Shown: positions 7,678 through 17,008, counted from the first letter of the stretch. The stretch is DNA of 64,000 bases from Rheinheimera sp. A13L (GCF_000217935.1 NZ_AFHI01000072.1:1-64000), one strand, 5' to 3'. Translations and numbers: made by a program. The notes: a model not told the origin generated them from the sequence alone.

Positions 7678-8592
7678 ATGGACAGGCAAAGTCGTTACTA
7701 CCGGCAAGCTCAGCTTTTACTGCAGGTTATTCCTTTTGTAGCCAAGCACAGTTGTTTCGCGCTGAAAGGAGGCACTGCTATCAATTTGTTCGTTCGTGAC
7801 TTTCCACGATTATCGGTTGATATTGATCTGGTTTTTCTACCGATGATGGACAGGCCTGAGGCTTTAGAAACCATAAAAACCAATCTGGAAACTCTCTCGA
7901 CTAATATCATGGCAGGTCTCGACAATACCTTGGTTATCCGATCCTTTGAGGAGAAAGAAGATGCCTTGCGTCTACTGGTGGAGAGAAGGACTGTACAAAT
8001 TAAAATAGAATTATCTCCTGTACTACGAGGCACAGTTTATCCACCTGAAGTCATACCTGTCAGCGCAGCAGTAGAGGCCGAATTCGGTTTTGCCGAAATG
8101 ACCGTAGTGAGTTTCGCTGATCTGTATGCAGGCAAAATATGCGCAGCGCTGGATCGCCAACACCCTCGTGACCTTTTTGATATCAAGCAGTTGCTTGAAA
8201 ACGAAGGGCTAACTCAGGACCTACGTAAAGCAGTGCTGGTATACATGATTAGCCACCCTCGCCCTATCGCAGAGCTGCTAGATCCACATATCAAAGATAT
8301 TACAGCAACCTACGAAGGGGAGTTTCGCACTATGACAGAGCAGGATATACCTTTGGTTGATCTGAACGCCGCATTGTTGCAGTTAGTACATAGAATCAAT
8401 ACTTCACTGACAACAGAAGAACGGGCGTTCCTACTATCCTTCAAAAATCGTACTCCAGATTGGTCGCTACTCGGGCTTTCGGGTATCGACCAGTTGCCTG
8501 CTGTGCGCTGGAAGCTGCACAATCTGAATAATATGTCCGCAGAAAAACACGCGATATCTTATGCCAGGCTTAAAAAACTCCTCAGTATCTGA
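7678..8592 (+). CDS. abiEii: AbiEii nucleotidyltransferase toxin
   Basis: The product has 304 residues. Family signatures are all present: 'KGGTAINLF' (30-38), 'LSVDIDLVF' (45-53) with the two metal-binding Asp, 'IKIELSPVLRG' and 'DLYAGKICAALDRQHPRDLFD'. AbiEii enzymes are nucleotidyltransferase toxins; overexpression stops growth reversibly and the system can act in abortive infection. The Shine-Dalgarno aaggag (7663-7668) lies inside the end of the antitoxin gene, so the two are co-translated. It is full length and intact. Sequence around the active site differs from the AbiEii at 2155, pointing to independent acquisition. Confidence 0.9.
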   Translation: MDRQSRYYRQAQLLLQVIPFVAKHSCFALKGGTAINLFVRDFPRLSVDIDLVFLPMMDRPEALETIKTNLETLSTNIMAGLDNTLVIRSFEEKEDALRLLVERRTVQIKIELSPVLRGTVYPPEVIPVSAAVEAEFGFAEMTVVSFADLYAGKICAALDRQHPRDLFDIKQLLENEGLTQDLRKAVLVYMISHPRPIAELLDPHIKDITATYEGEFRTMTEQDIPLVDLNAALLQLVHRINTSLTTEERAFLLSFKNRTPDWSLLGLSGIDQLPAVRWKLHNLNNMSAEKHAISYARLKKLLSI

Positions 8593-8673
8593 AGTGCAAA
8601 CTTAGATCGACTGAGCCTGTTTTACTCAAGTATACGAAGCTGCAGTTCCAACTTTTCTTTCCCGCAACATAAG

Positions 8674-9672
8674 TTAAATAGAAAAGCTAAAACTCTGCAG
8701 CAACAGCGGTTCTATGCTGGCCTTTCTCTGCACCTTCACCCCATTCACGTACAGTCTTGGGTCTAAAGTCACAAAACCCCAGAATTGTAAAAAACGTACC
8801 ACAAAACGCGATTCAATCATTTTTCCGAGTTGCTCTTCTGGTGAGAAATAGTGCTCATCCGGCAGTTGCTGAAGCAGAGCTGGAAATGCGACACACACTT
8901 CTTCATTCAGCTTTTCGACAGAGGCATGGCTTTGCAAACGCCACAGCATAAAAAGCCAGAAGGGTTGCAGCTTAACCTGCTCACTCCAACCATCCAGATA
9001 AGCCCAGTTGTATTGTTTGATAGCCACCTCCAGCATAGGCCAGAAAAAAGCGCTAATACCCTGCTGCTGGTATTGTTTTATCGCCGCTTTTTTCACATAA
9101 AAACTGCCAGTTTTTTTATAAAGAATACCTGCAAGTTCAGCCAGTAATCGGCTGTAATGCAGAGCATTAAATTTATCTTCGTTGCTGCCAGAAAATTCGC
9201 TGATACTGGGGTCTGTTTCAAACCGGGCTACCGCAAATTCAGGCAACAGCTCACTGGCTTGCTTTACTAATTTGGCAGGAAGATTGCCTTTGGTAGTCGC
9301 CTTAAAAGATCCACCTTGTTCTATAGCTTCATCAAGCATCAAAGCCAAATAACACATCACAGGGCTGGCGGATAAATCAACTGGTGTGGTGATTTTGACC
9401 AGAGCTAATTCGCTCAAAGGCGCATACAACCAGTTTTCCATCTGCGTGGGTGACAGACCACAAAACTCAGCATGAGGCTTGTTGTTACGCTCCGCCATTT
9501 TATGCTGAGCCACCAGATTCAATTCGTCCAAATTCAGGTTTGGGTTCATCGCTACGACTTGCGCTATGTCGCCGAACATTTCTGCATGCTGCTTTGATAC
9601 CGCATTGATGCAGCACTGTTTGTATTTTTTACCACTGCCGCAAGGGCAAGGATCGTTACGGCCTGTTTTCAT
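8674..9672 (-). CDS. SEC-C zinc-motif protein of unknown function
   Basis: The product has 332 residues. The N terminus is a complete SEC-C motif ('GRNDPCPCGSGKKYKQCC', residues 4-21), a small Cys-rich zinc-binding module first described at the C terminus of SecA and found on many otherwise unrelated proteins. The remaining 300 residues are helical and unrecognised, with no signal peptide. It lies alone between abiE and hipBA, convergent with the abiE operon. Many stand-alone SEC-C proteins lie near mobile or defence genes, but I see nothing that assigns a role. It may be ordinary chromosomal cargo. Confidence 0.65.
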   Translation of the reverse strand: MKTGRNDPCPCGSGKKYKQCCINAVSKQHAEMFGDIAQVVAMNPNLNLDELNLVAQHKMAERNNKPHAEFCGLSPTQMENWLYAPLSELALVKITTPVDLSASPVMCYLALMLDEAIEQGGSFKATTKGNLPAKLVKQASELLPEFAVARFETDPSISEFSGSNEDKFNALHYSRLLAELAGILYKKTGSFYVKKAAIKQYQQQGISAFFWPMLEVAIKQYNWAYLDGWSEQVKLQPFWLFMLWRLQSHASVEKLNEEVCVAFPALLQQLPDEHYFSPEEQLGKMIESRFVVRFLQFWGFVTLDPRLYVNGVKVQRKASIEPLLLQSFSFSI

Positions 9673-9742
9673 ACTGATATGCTCTGAATTATTCCTCGGT
9701 TAACCACAAAAGCAAAACAACACTGCCCTGAATAATACGGTG

Positions 9743-10993
9743 CTAAAGGTTGAAAGCCCCTTGCTTAGTGATTTGCTCACTGCGGTTGATCCCCAGTTTG
9801 GTTGCCACGGCTTGCCAGTGCTTCACCTTACTGAGTACTTCGTCATAAATAGCGATAGCTTCAGCTTCACTTAAACGGAAGAAATCTCTCACTTCAAAAG
9901 CCAGCTGGTAATCTAAGGCGTTGGAGTTGTCGGTAATGTTCAGATGCAAACCTTGTTTGTCATGGCTTGGGTTTAAATCGTAAGCGGGAGAAAGTTTCCA
10001 GCCTTTTTCCGTCAATAAGAAACCGTGGTTTCGTAAATGATCGTCGGTATTCGACACTGCAATATTAAACACTATTCGCCGCCACAACTGAGCAAGGTCT
10101 GCTTTAGTCTGGGCGCCGTTGTTACTCAGGAACTCTGCGATTTCCAGGTAGCTTGCTCCTGCTGAATGCTCACCATCATAGTATTGCAGCTGCGTCATGG
10201 CCGAGGAAAAGTGAATTCGTTGGTCACCCACCCGATCAAAGCGTTTGGTCAAAAACGTATGATGGTTGGAAGAAAAACGCTGTACGCTGCAGGGAAACAT
10301 ATCAATGCCAGAGGCAAGCGCAAGTTCATGGCACAACATTTCCCAGGCACCAACGTCGAAGTTATCGTTTTGATTAGGAAATTTGGCTATCCAAAGGTTG
10401 TTATCAGCATCAGTCACACAAGCTTTAGGTCTGGCTCCACCCAATGATGAACCTGGAGAAATCAACATCTTTAACCAGCGGTAGTATTCGTCACTGTCGA
10501 TGTTTTTATCCTGCTCAATTTTCATCGCAGCATATTCAAGCTCTCTGAGTGATGTGATAGGTGGAGCAGCAAACTCCGCGTTGTTGTCCAGAAAGTCTGG
10601 TGATCCGGCAGTTTTAAAGCGGATCCCGCCCATTCGATAGGAATCATGCACACCTAACAGGTAATCAAGCTCTGTTAATCTGGCCGAAGCCCGAATGCCT
10701 TTACGATGTTCAATCGCAGCCCGTCGTTGCATTAATAAACGCCCCCAACGGTCTGGCGATGAGTCTAAAAAGGCACGAAAGTTTTGATCTGGCAAGTCGT
10801 TATAATGCTCACCTCTATGCAGCGCTAACAGTGGGTCGATTTGCAGACGATATTTAGAACTGAGAAAACTTTTGTCGTAGGCAAAACTAAAAATGCCACC
10901 TCTGGTTGTTTCAGCAAAAGTCAGTTGCCCTATCTGTAAAGGCTTTGTTATCGGCATCCATGCTGCATAAACGTCGACCAGAGTTCGGTTCAT
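9743..10993 (-). CDS. hipA: HipA-family serine/threonine kinase toxin
   Basis: The product has 416 residues and the HipA fold: an N-terminal region, a Gly-rich loop 'SPGSSLGGARP' (179-189) containing the serines expected to be autophosphorylated, 'TKRFDR' (249-254), the catalytic loop 'NTDDHLRN' (315-322) and the metal motif 'DLNPS' (339-343). HipA kinases phosphorylate translation factors such as glutamyl-tRNA synthetase and induce dormancy. The 'SPG-S-LGGARPK' form is the one seen in Shewanella-type HipA rather than that of E. coli K-12. The start codon overlaps the stop of hipB by 4 bp (ATGA), typical of the operon. All key residues are present, so it should be active. Confidence 0.92.
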   Translation of the reverse strand: MNRTLVDVYAAWMPITKPLQIGQLTFAETTRGGIFSFAYDKSFLSSKYRLQIDPLLALHRGEHYNDLPDQNFRAFLDSSPDRWGRLLMQRRAAIEHRKGIRASARLTELDYLLGVHDSYRMGGIRFKTAGSPDFLDNNAEFAAPPITSLRELEYAAMKIEQDKNIDSDEYYRWLKMLISPGSSLGGARPKACVTDADNNLWIAKFPNQNDNFDVGAWEMLCHELALASGIDMFPCSVQRFSSNHHTFLTKRFDRVGDQRIHFSSAMTQLQYYDGEHSAGASYLEIAEFLSNNGAQTKADLAQLWRRIVFNIAVSNTDDHLRNHGFLLTEKGWKLSPAYDLNPSHDKQGLHLNITDNSNALDYQLAFEVRDFFRLSEAEAIAIYDEVLSKVKHWQAVATKLGINRSEQITKQGAFNL

Positions 10994-11304
10994 CGTGAGC
11001 GCTCCAACAGCTGGATGTTTTGCAGTTTGGTACCAACTTCATCATGTGCAGCCACTTCAGCAAAATTATCTTCCATACCCAACACTGCCATGACCTTCAG
11101 ATAGGCCCCTATGGAGACACCTGGATCACCGGCAAATACTTTACTGACAGTCTTGTTATCAAAGCCTGTTCTGTCACAGATGGTTTGTTTATTAAAACCA
11201 CGGCGTCTGGTCGCTAACAGCAAGTCTTCACCAAAAGTAGCGAGGATTTTTTGCTGTTTAGGAAATAACACTCTGTGCATATCGCGCTTTGACATAAAAA
11301 CCAT
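10990..11304 (-). CDS. hipB: HipB-like HTH antitoxin
   Basis: The product has 104 residues. The central part ('RRGFNKQTICDRTGFDNKT') is a Cro/C1-type helix-turn-helix. HipB proteins bind operators upstream of hipBA and neutralise HipA by complex formation. It comes first in the operon, with a 4-bp overlap with hipA. Two ATG codons are possible (11304 and 11295); the second would remove three residues. The upstream 150 bp carry four near-palindromic sites, the first starting 9 bp before the gene, consistent with autorepression. Confidence 0.85.
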   Translation of the reverse strand: MVFMSKRDMHRVLFPKQQKILATFGEDLLLATRRRGFNKQTICDRTGFDNKTVSKVFAGDPGVSIGAYLKVMAVLGMEDNFAEVAAHDEVGTKLQNIQLLERSR

Positions 11305-11312
11305 CCAAAATG

Positions 11313-11452
11313 GGACTATATTCCCTTTATTTGAGCTATATAGGGAATATAGTCCGGTTTATGGTTTATTTCAATCTAAGGTAGTGCCTGATTTGGAAAG
11401 TAAAAATGGGACTATATTCCTATAAAAGCGTAGCTTAGTAGGAATATAGTCC
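11313..11452. promoter_or_regulatory. Four-site hipBA operator array
   Basis: Four 12-bp near-palindromes share the consensus GGAmTATAkTCC: 11313-11324, 11344-11355, 11409-11420 and 11441-11452. They form two inverted pairs: the arms GGACTATATTCCC/GGGAATATAGTCC, then the 14-bp arms at 11409-11422 and 11439-11452. Spacing within pairs is 31-32 bp (three turns). Four operators with different sequence are also known for E. coli hipBA. Confidence 0.75.
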
Positions 11453-11525
11453 TATTCGAATAAATAGACCTGACTAGCTAAGCGCTATAAAAAGCGGCTT
11501 CCAAATTCAGCATTAACACCCAAAG

Positions 11526-12518
11526 CTACTTACAAAGCCCCCGCGGCAACAACCCCGCCGCTTTATAAGCATCATCAATCAGTTGCATTTGGTCGATCGC
11601 ATCCTGACCACCTGTCAGCGGCTTGGTTTCGCCTTTGATGCAGGCTATTACATGCGCCAATTGGTGGTCGTAGGTGGTGTCGCCGTTGATTTGATACTCA
11701 TGAGCCTCGCCGTTTTTGGTGAGGCACAACTTGTGGCCTTGATGGGGGGCGACCAGGTTCAGAACTTCTAGTTGGCCTTTGTCGCCTTCAAGATACAAGG
11801 ATGCGTCGTGGTGACGGCTTAGATGTTCGCTCATAGCGCAGCCGACATAACAAAGCGGGCCGTTCGGGAACTGCAGGCGAAGCTCGAAGCTGCTATCGAG
11901 TTGGGGTTTAGGGCAAATGGCGTCGGCCCATAAAATCTCTGGAGTGCCGCCAAATAAAGTGCGTAACCAGTGCAGTGGGTAGCAGCCTAAATCCATTAAA
12001 GCGCCGCCACCTAAAGGCGCGTTATGGCGCAAAGAACCTGGTGTTTCGGCAATACGCACTGAAAAATTGCTGCGCACTGTGTGAATAGTGCCAAGCTCGC
12101 CACTCTTTACTAAGCGCTCTACTTCCGCAAACACCGGATGAAAGCGGTAGTGATAGGCTTCAATCAGCAAACGGCCACTGGCATCTGCAGCCGCCACCAT
12201 AGCTTTGGCTTCTTCGGCGTCCATGGCAAAAGGCTTTTCGCACAAAACGTGTTTACCATGCAATAAAGCTCTGATTGACCATTTCGCGTGCAAAGATGGT
12301 GGTAAGGCGTTGTAAATTAAATCGATATCATCGCGGGCAATAAGCTCGTCATAACTGCCAAATGCGTGCTCTATACCAAACTGCTGCGCAAAAGCCTGAG
12401 CTTTTTCAAGATTCGATGCTGCCACTGCTGCTATCACCACATCATTACGCAAAGCGGCAGGCTGAATAATAGCCTGGTCGGCAATACGGGCTGCGCCTAA
12501 TAAACCTATACGGATCAT
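11526..12518 (-). CDS. Gfo/Idh/MocA-family oxidoreductase
   Basis: The product has 330 residues. The N-terminal Rossmann fold begins 'IGLLGAARIADQAI', followed by the family motif 'CEKPFAMD' with the catalytic Lys and, in the C-terminal domain, 'DLGCYPLHWLR' with the Tyr/His pair. Enzymes of this group oxidise or reduce sugars, inositols or diols with NAD(P). It is the last gene of the gluconokinase-symporter-GH94 operon (4-bp overlap with the phosphorylase gene). A sugar dehydrogenase or reductase role on glucose, cellobiose or their acids is therefore likely, but the substrate cannot be read. It resembles the dihydrodiol dehydrogenase/xylose dehydrogenase branch by eye. Confidence 0.8.
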   Translation of the reverse strand: MIRIGLLGAARIADQAIIQPAALRNDVVIAAVAASNLEKAQAFAQQFGIEHAFGSYDELIARDDIDLIYNALPPSLHAKWSIRALLHGKHVLCEKPFAMDAEEAKAMVAAADASGRLLIEAYHYRFHPVFAEVERLVKSGELGTIHTVRSNFSVRIAETPGSLRHNAPLGGGALMDLGCYPLHWLRTLFGGTPEILWADAICPKPQLDSSFELRLQFPNGPLCYVGCAMSEHLSRHHDASLYLEGDKGQLEVLNLVAPHQGHKLCLTKNGEAHEYQINGDTTYDHQLAHVIACIKGETKPLTGGQDAIDQMQLIDDAYKAAGLLPRGLCK

Positions 12519-14911
12519 GCTGTTCCCTCTGAAGTTATAATCGGCAATTGCAGCAGTAGCTGATAACTTTGGCCTGCGGTGATAGTACGTACCGCCAACT
12601 CCGCCTGCTGCACACCGTCTAGCCAGAGTGTTGGAGCTGTGACATCAGCAACCCGTTCAAAACGAATATGGAAGTCTGCGCCACGGAAACGGCGTAACAC
12701 AGTGGCTTTGTTCCAGCTGGCAGGCAGTTGAGGCGCCAAAGTTAAACCTTGTTGGTTACCCTTCACGCCAAACAAACCTTCGACTAAGCAGCGGTATACC
12801 CAGTGCACAGTGCCTGTATTAAACAGCTGGCTGGAGCGGCCTGCGGTGCGCGGTAATGTCTGGTAAGCGCCACGGTAATAATTTGGAATAAATACCGGCA
12901 ACTGACCCCGTTGTAACTGATCCTGTGGATCGTCCGACGGCAGCATTTGTTTTAATACCTGATAGGCTTTGTCGGCTTCATTCACCTGATACAAAGCAAA
13001 CAGATAAAAAGCCGCAGCATGGTTATACACCGAGCCATTTTCTGCTGAACCCGGGTATTTTTGGGTGACCCGGCCCACGTCTTCACGCATGGCTGTATAA
13101 GCAGGCGCCAGCATTTGCGGACCATAAGGTGTATGCAATTGCTGCTCTACGGCTTTTAACAGTTGCTGCTGTTGTTCGCTGTTGGCGGCACCACTTAATA
13201 ACGCCCAGCTTTGTGGGTTCAGATAAATACGGCCTTCGGTATCTTTGCTGGTGCCAAAGACGACGTTATCGTCTGTGATACCACGGCCATACCAGTTGCC
13301 ATCCCATAAATACTGATTAACGGCGGCGTTAAATTCACTGGCCTGTTGCTGATACAAAGAGGCTTGTTCGTCAAAGTTTAAATCACGGCAAATTTGCGCC
13401 CAGACGTTCAGCGCATAAGCTGCGGCTAAGCTGAGCCAACCCGATACCCCTTTGCCTTTGTAACCCACCATATTCATTGGGTCACACCAGTCGCCCTGCT
13501 CGATATAACTTAAGCAGCGCTCATCTTTTTTCAGCCATAACCAACCCATAGCGCGATGGATATGTTCAGCTACTGTGTGTTGCTCTCTCGAGTCTTTATA
13601 GGCTACTTTTTCGCTTAACAGCGCGTAATCGTTGGTTTCAGCCAGATAAGCACTGATACAGACAGGTAACCAGACGCATTGATCGGTATGAGGCACCTGG
13701 TTGATGTATTTCAGTTCGGCGTCTTTGTGCAACAAGATACCATCCGGCATTTCACCCGACAGATGCTGCTGCGATAAGGCCGTTAAAAAGGCCTGACGAG
13801 CCACAGCAGGAGCCAGATAGCTCATGCCCATATTATCCTGCAGATAATTACGGCTTTGTGGATCTGTGGTTAAACGGTTGACGTCGCCGTGGTAATACAC
13901 CTGACGCGCCAGCCAATGGTTGACATAGTTATTCAGCTCTTGATCCGGCGTGTCGATTTCTAAGCAAGGCACAGCCTGGGCTACATAGGCGGCATACGCC
14001 TGCTGGATTTGATCAAAACTCTCTGGCGTGCCAAACACTTGCTGACGAATGTGCGCAACTTCCGCCTTGTCATAAGCAGGACCAAACACAAAACGGTATT
14101 GTTCGGTTTGGCCTGAAGCTAAAGATACTATGTACTGCATCACACAAGCAGGCGTTTCGTAGTCTGAATCGCCACAAGCTAAAAACGGTTGTTGCACTGC
14201 AGAAGGTGCATGTAAACCGCCCTGCCCTTCGAACTGTTGCTGGTTCACTTCCCAGAAATCCGGTGTGCGCTCAGCCAATAAGAAGGTTTTGTCTTTTAAG
14301 AACTTGTTTTTAAAGTAATCCGGATACTTTTGATAAGGCGTGACTGATGAGCAGATAATGGCTTTTAAATCGGCATCATAACGGCCAGACTGGTTCATCC
14401 AGGACATATAACCAACAGGGAAATACGGATACAAGCTTAAAGAACGGTTCTGCTTTGAATCATTGCGTACCGTCAGTTGCCATAACTCCAGCGGTTGATC
14501 TGGCGTTAAGGTCAACAGCCATTCCACCGTTAAACCTGAGTCCAGTGTGAGCTGCCAGCGGATATCCGACTTGCCCGCTGAAAACACAAAATTTTGGGCT
14601 TCTTTGCGTACCGGCTCGTACGGCACAGACCAGATTTCACCGCTGTTTTCATCTTTGATATACACAAAACGGCCCGGATGATGAGCATAATAGGGCTGCT
14701 CCGGCTGCATAAAAGTTTTAGCTTCTAAGTTCGGCGCATGGGCATATTTGGCGGGTTCTGGCTGCATAAACTGCGCTGTGGCGTAACCACGGCAGTTTTG
14801 CTGGATCATCATCACCTTGTTCCATAAAAAAGCCGCAGCCTGTGGCATCGCAGTGGCGCTGTACAATTCATAACGCTGGCCGCTTTCTGTGGCTTGCATC
14901 AACTTCTTCAT
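12515..14911 (-). CDS. GH94 glycoside phosphorylase, probable cellobionic acid phosphorylase
   Basis: The product has 798 residues, the usual length for GH94. It has the N-terminal beta-sandwich, the (alpha/alpha)6 catalytic domain with 'GDWCDPMN' (473-480) placing the general acid Asp at about 474, and the C-terminal jelly-roll. GH94 enzymes cleave beta-glucosides with phosphate to give sugar 1-phosphates; they include cellobiose, chitobiose, laminaribiose and cellobionic acid phosphorylases. The operon encodes a gluconokinase and a GPH symporter. Only cellobionate phosphorolysis yields gluconate directly, alongside glucose 1-phosphate, so that specificity is preferred. There is no signal peptide, so it acts on imported substrate. 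Spacing is 2 bp to the symporter gene and a 4-bp overlap to the oxidoreductase gene. Family confidence is high; specificity is inferred at about 0.6. Confidence 0.85.
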   Translation of the reverse strand: MKKLMQATESGQRYELYSATAMPQAAAFLWNKVMMIQQNCRGYATAQFMQPEPAKYAHAPNLEAKTFMQPEQPYYAHHPGRFVYIKDENSGEIWSVPYEPVRKEAQNFVFSAGKSDIRWQLTLDSGLTVEWLLTLTPDQPLELWQLTVRNDSKQNRSLSLYPYFPVGYMSWMNQSGRYDADLKAIICSSVTPYQKYPDYFKNKFLKDKTFLLAERTPDFWEVNQQQFEGQGGLHAPSAVQQPFLACGDSDYETPACVMQYIVSLASGQTEQYRFVFGPAYDKAEVAHIRQQVFGTPESFDQIQQAYAAYVAQAVPCLEIDTPDQELNNYVNHWLARQVYYHGDVNRLTTDPQSRNYLQDNMGMSYLAPAVARQAFLTALSQQHLSGEMPDGILLHKDAELKYINQVPHTDQCVWLPVCISAYLAETNDYALLSEKVAYKDSREQHTVAEHIHRAMGWLWLKKDERCLSYIEQGDWCDPMNMVGYKGKGVSGWLSLAAAYALNVWAQICRDLNFDEQASLYQQQASEFNAAVNQYLWDGNWYGRGITDDNVVFGTSKDTEGRIYLNPQSWALLSGAANSEQQQQLLKAVEQQLHTPYGPQMLAPAYTAMREDVGRVTQKYPGSAENGSVYNHAAAFYLFALYQVNEADKAYQVLKQMLPSDDPQDQLQRGQLPVFIPNYYRGAYQTLPRTAGRSSQLFNTGTVHWVYRCLVEGLFGVKGNQQGLTLAPQLPASWNKATVLRRFRGADFHIRFERVADVTAPTLWLDGVQQAELAVRTITAGQSYQLLLQLPIITSEGTA

Positions 14912-14913
14912 AG

Positions 14914-16311
14914 TTACTCCGACACTCCGACTACGTCATTTTTTACAAAGGGTGCTGATTTACGCTGATCCAGTTCTTGCTGAATGGTCAGCAATTGTTT
15001 TTCATCTAAATGGTAAAAGCGCATCACAAAAGCAGCCAAAAAGGCCACTAAGCCAGGGATCACTGAAACCATGAGTAAAATACCCAGTTGTGAGCCGGCA
15101 CTTTGTTCAGTGTTAGCCACATAACCTATCAGTGCCAATAACCAGCCAATTACTGCTGAGGCAATAGCCCCGCCAAGCTTTTGTGAAAAGGTAGCGGCTG
15201 AAAAGGTCATAGCTGTAGCACGACGGCCAGTGCGCCATTCGTTGTAATCTGCAGTGTCGGCATACATAGAAAAGGCCAAAGGAGACTTAGGCCCCAACAC
15301 AAAACCTATAGCCAGATTGATGGCAAAAATTAAACCTACCTGGTCGGCTGGTACAAAAAACAAGCTGATAGAAAACAGACCGGCCAGGCTCATCAGCAGC
15401 ATCATCAGCGGCTTTTTATCCATAAACTTAGTCATTAAAGGCGTAGAAGCAGCGCCTAAAGCCAAAGCAAACATATAAGAGGATAAAAACTCGCCCACCA
15501 GTTCAGGCCGCTCCACATAGTATTTAAAGTAATACACACCGCTGCTGGCTCTCATAGTGATAGTGATCATAATGATCAGCGCTAAGCTAAAGAGCACCAG
15601 CCAGGGTTTGTTGTTTTTTAAATCAAGTAAATCCTGCCTCACAGCACTGTTATTTTCGCTGACCGGCTGAATACGTTCTTTGGTGCTGAGAAAAGTAAAA
15701 ATAAACAACAAAGCAGCAGCCACACCAAAAACGCCCATGGTCAGCTGCCAGCCTAAGATTTCATCACCCTGGCCTAATAACACAACCAGTTTAGGGGTTA
15801 AATAAGTCACCAGAATACCGCCGGTAAAACCGCCAATAAAACGGAAGCTAACTAAAGTAGTGCGCTCCTGACTGTTACGGGTCATCACACCAGACAAGGC
15901 TGAATAAGGAATATTGATAGCTGTGTAGGTCAGCATCAGCAAACTATAGGTACAATAAGCCCATACCAGTTTACCGCCTGGGCCTAAGTCTGGCGTGCTG
16001 TAGGTCAACACACCAGCACCAGCTAAAGGCAAAGCTAACCACAATAAATAAGGCCGGAACTTACCAAAACGGCTTTTGGTTCTGTCTGCTAAAGCGCCCA
16101 TCATAGGGTCGGTAAAAGCATCGATGATTTTAGTGATCAGCATCATGGTGCCGGCGGCAGCCGCTGAAATACCAAACACATCTGTGTAGAAAATTAATAA
16201 AAAGGCAGAGATATTGGCCCAATAGAAGTTAAAACCCATATCGCCCAGGCCATAACCGACTTTTTCGCGCAGCTTTAGCCTGTCTTGAGGTACCGCAGTT
16301 TCTGTTGTCAC
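14914..16311 (-). CDS. GPH-family sugar:cation symporter (MFS)
   Basis: The product has 465 residues with about 12 hydrophobic segments. The glycoside-pentoside-hexuronide family is shown by 'KVGYGLGDMGFNFYW' at the N terminus, 'DAFTDPMMGALADRTKSRFG' in the loop after the second segment, and 'ADTADYNEWRTGRRATA' in the second half. Members include MelB and XynB-type carriers that import di- and oligosaccharides or uronides with a cation. It lies between gluconokinase and the GH94 phosphorylase (2-bp gap) and is probably the cellobionate or gluconate-disaccharide importer for the operon. The exact substrate is inferred from context. Confidence 0.85.
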   Translation of the reverse strand: MTTETAVPQDRLKLREKVGYGLGDMGFNFYWANISAFLLIFYTDVFGISAAAAGTMMLITKIIDAFTDPMMGALADRTKSRFGKFRPYLLWLALPLAGAGVLTYSTPDLGPGGKLVWAYCTYSLLMLTYTAINIPYSALSGVMTRNSQERTTLVSFRFIGGFTGGILVTYLTPKLVVLLGQGDEILGWQLTMGVFGVAAALLFIFTFLSTKERIQPVSENNSAVRQDLLDLKNNKPWLVLFSLALIIMITITMRASSGVYYFKYYVERPELVGEFLSSYMFALALGAASTPLMTKFMDKKPLMMLLMSLAGLFSISLFFVPADQVGLIFAINLAIGFVLGPKSPLAFSMYADTADYNEWRTGRRATAMTFSAATFSQKLGGAIASAVIGWLLALIGYVANTEQSAGSQLGILLMVSVIPGLVAFLAAFVMRFYHLDEKQLLTIQQELDQRKSAPFVKNDVVGVSE

Positions 16312-16397
16312 TTTGTCACCCTGTCGTTGTTCTGTTGTTTTGATTCGCAGATTTATTGATCATGCGCCAGAGCCTGATGGCCGGTCGTGATCGCTTG

Positions 16398-16955
16398 TTA
16401 TAGTTGTTGTTCGATTTTTAATACCACCTGCAGCATCAGTTCACTGACGCTTTGGCTGATATCCAGACACAACACATCAGGCTCCTGATCTACCGACTCC
16501 ATAGTCGCCAGTTGGCTTTGCAGCATAGACACAGGCATAAAATGGTTTTGCCGCTGCGCCAGCCGTTTGGCCAGTAATTCAGCGTTGCCTTGTAAATAAA
16601 TAAACTGTGGATGGGATGCTGCCTGACGAATACGCTCACGATGCTGACGGATTAAACCTGAATAACTCAGTACCACATGCTGTTGTCTGGCTGCACAGTT
16701 TTGCAAAGCTGCACATAAACGATTGACCCACAGATCCCGCATCTCGTTGCTAATAGGTGTGCCTGACGCCATCATTTGTTTGGCTTCTGGGCTATGAAAA
16801 TCATCCCCTTCGAGATAAAACCAACTCAGTTGCTCTGCAAGGCGCAAAGCGAGTGTGGATTTACCGCTGCCGGCCACGCCCATAATGATCAGACTTTGGC
16901 AGTGGTTCGCATTTTTTGTTTTGCTTGCCAGCTGCCCTGTTGGATCCTGTTGCAT
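16398..16955 (-). CDS. gntK: Gluconokinase
   Basis: The product has 185 residues. The P-loop 'GVAGSGKST' (26-34), 'LEGDDFHSPEAKQMMASG' and a downstream 'RLAQRQNHFM' are diagnostic of the GntK/IdnK family, which phosphorylates D-gluconate to 6-phosphogluconate. About 20 residues precede the P-loop, slightly longer than usual, and may mark a later start. It is the promoter-proximal gene of the four-gene operon and divergent from a LacI-type regulator, with a palindrome between them. It would channel the gluconate released by the GH94 enzyme into the pentose phosphate or Entner-Doudoroff pathway. Confidence 0.9.
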   Translation of the reverse strand: MQQDPTGQLASKTKNANHCQSLIIMGVAGSGKSTLALRLAEQLSWFYLEGDDFHSPEAKQMMASGTPISNEMRDLWVNRLCAALQNCAARQQHVVLSYSGLIRQHRERIRQAASHPQFIYLQGNAELLAKRLAQRQNHFMPVSMLQSQLATMESVDQEPDVLCLDISQSVSELMLQVVLKIEQQL

Positions 16956-17008
16956 CAGATACGATCACACCTTCCATAAAAATGTGACTTCAGCTTAAAG
17001 CAGCCAAA

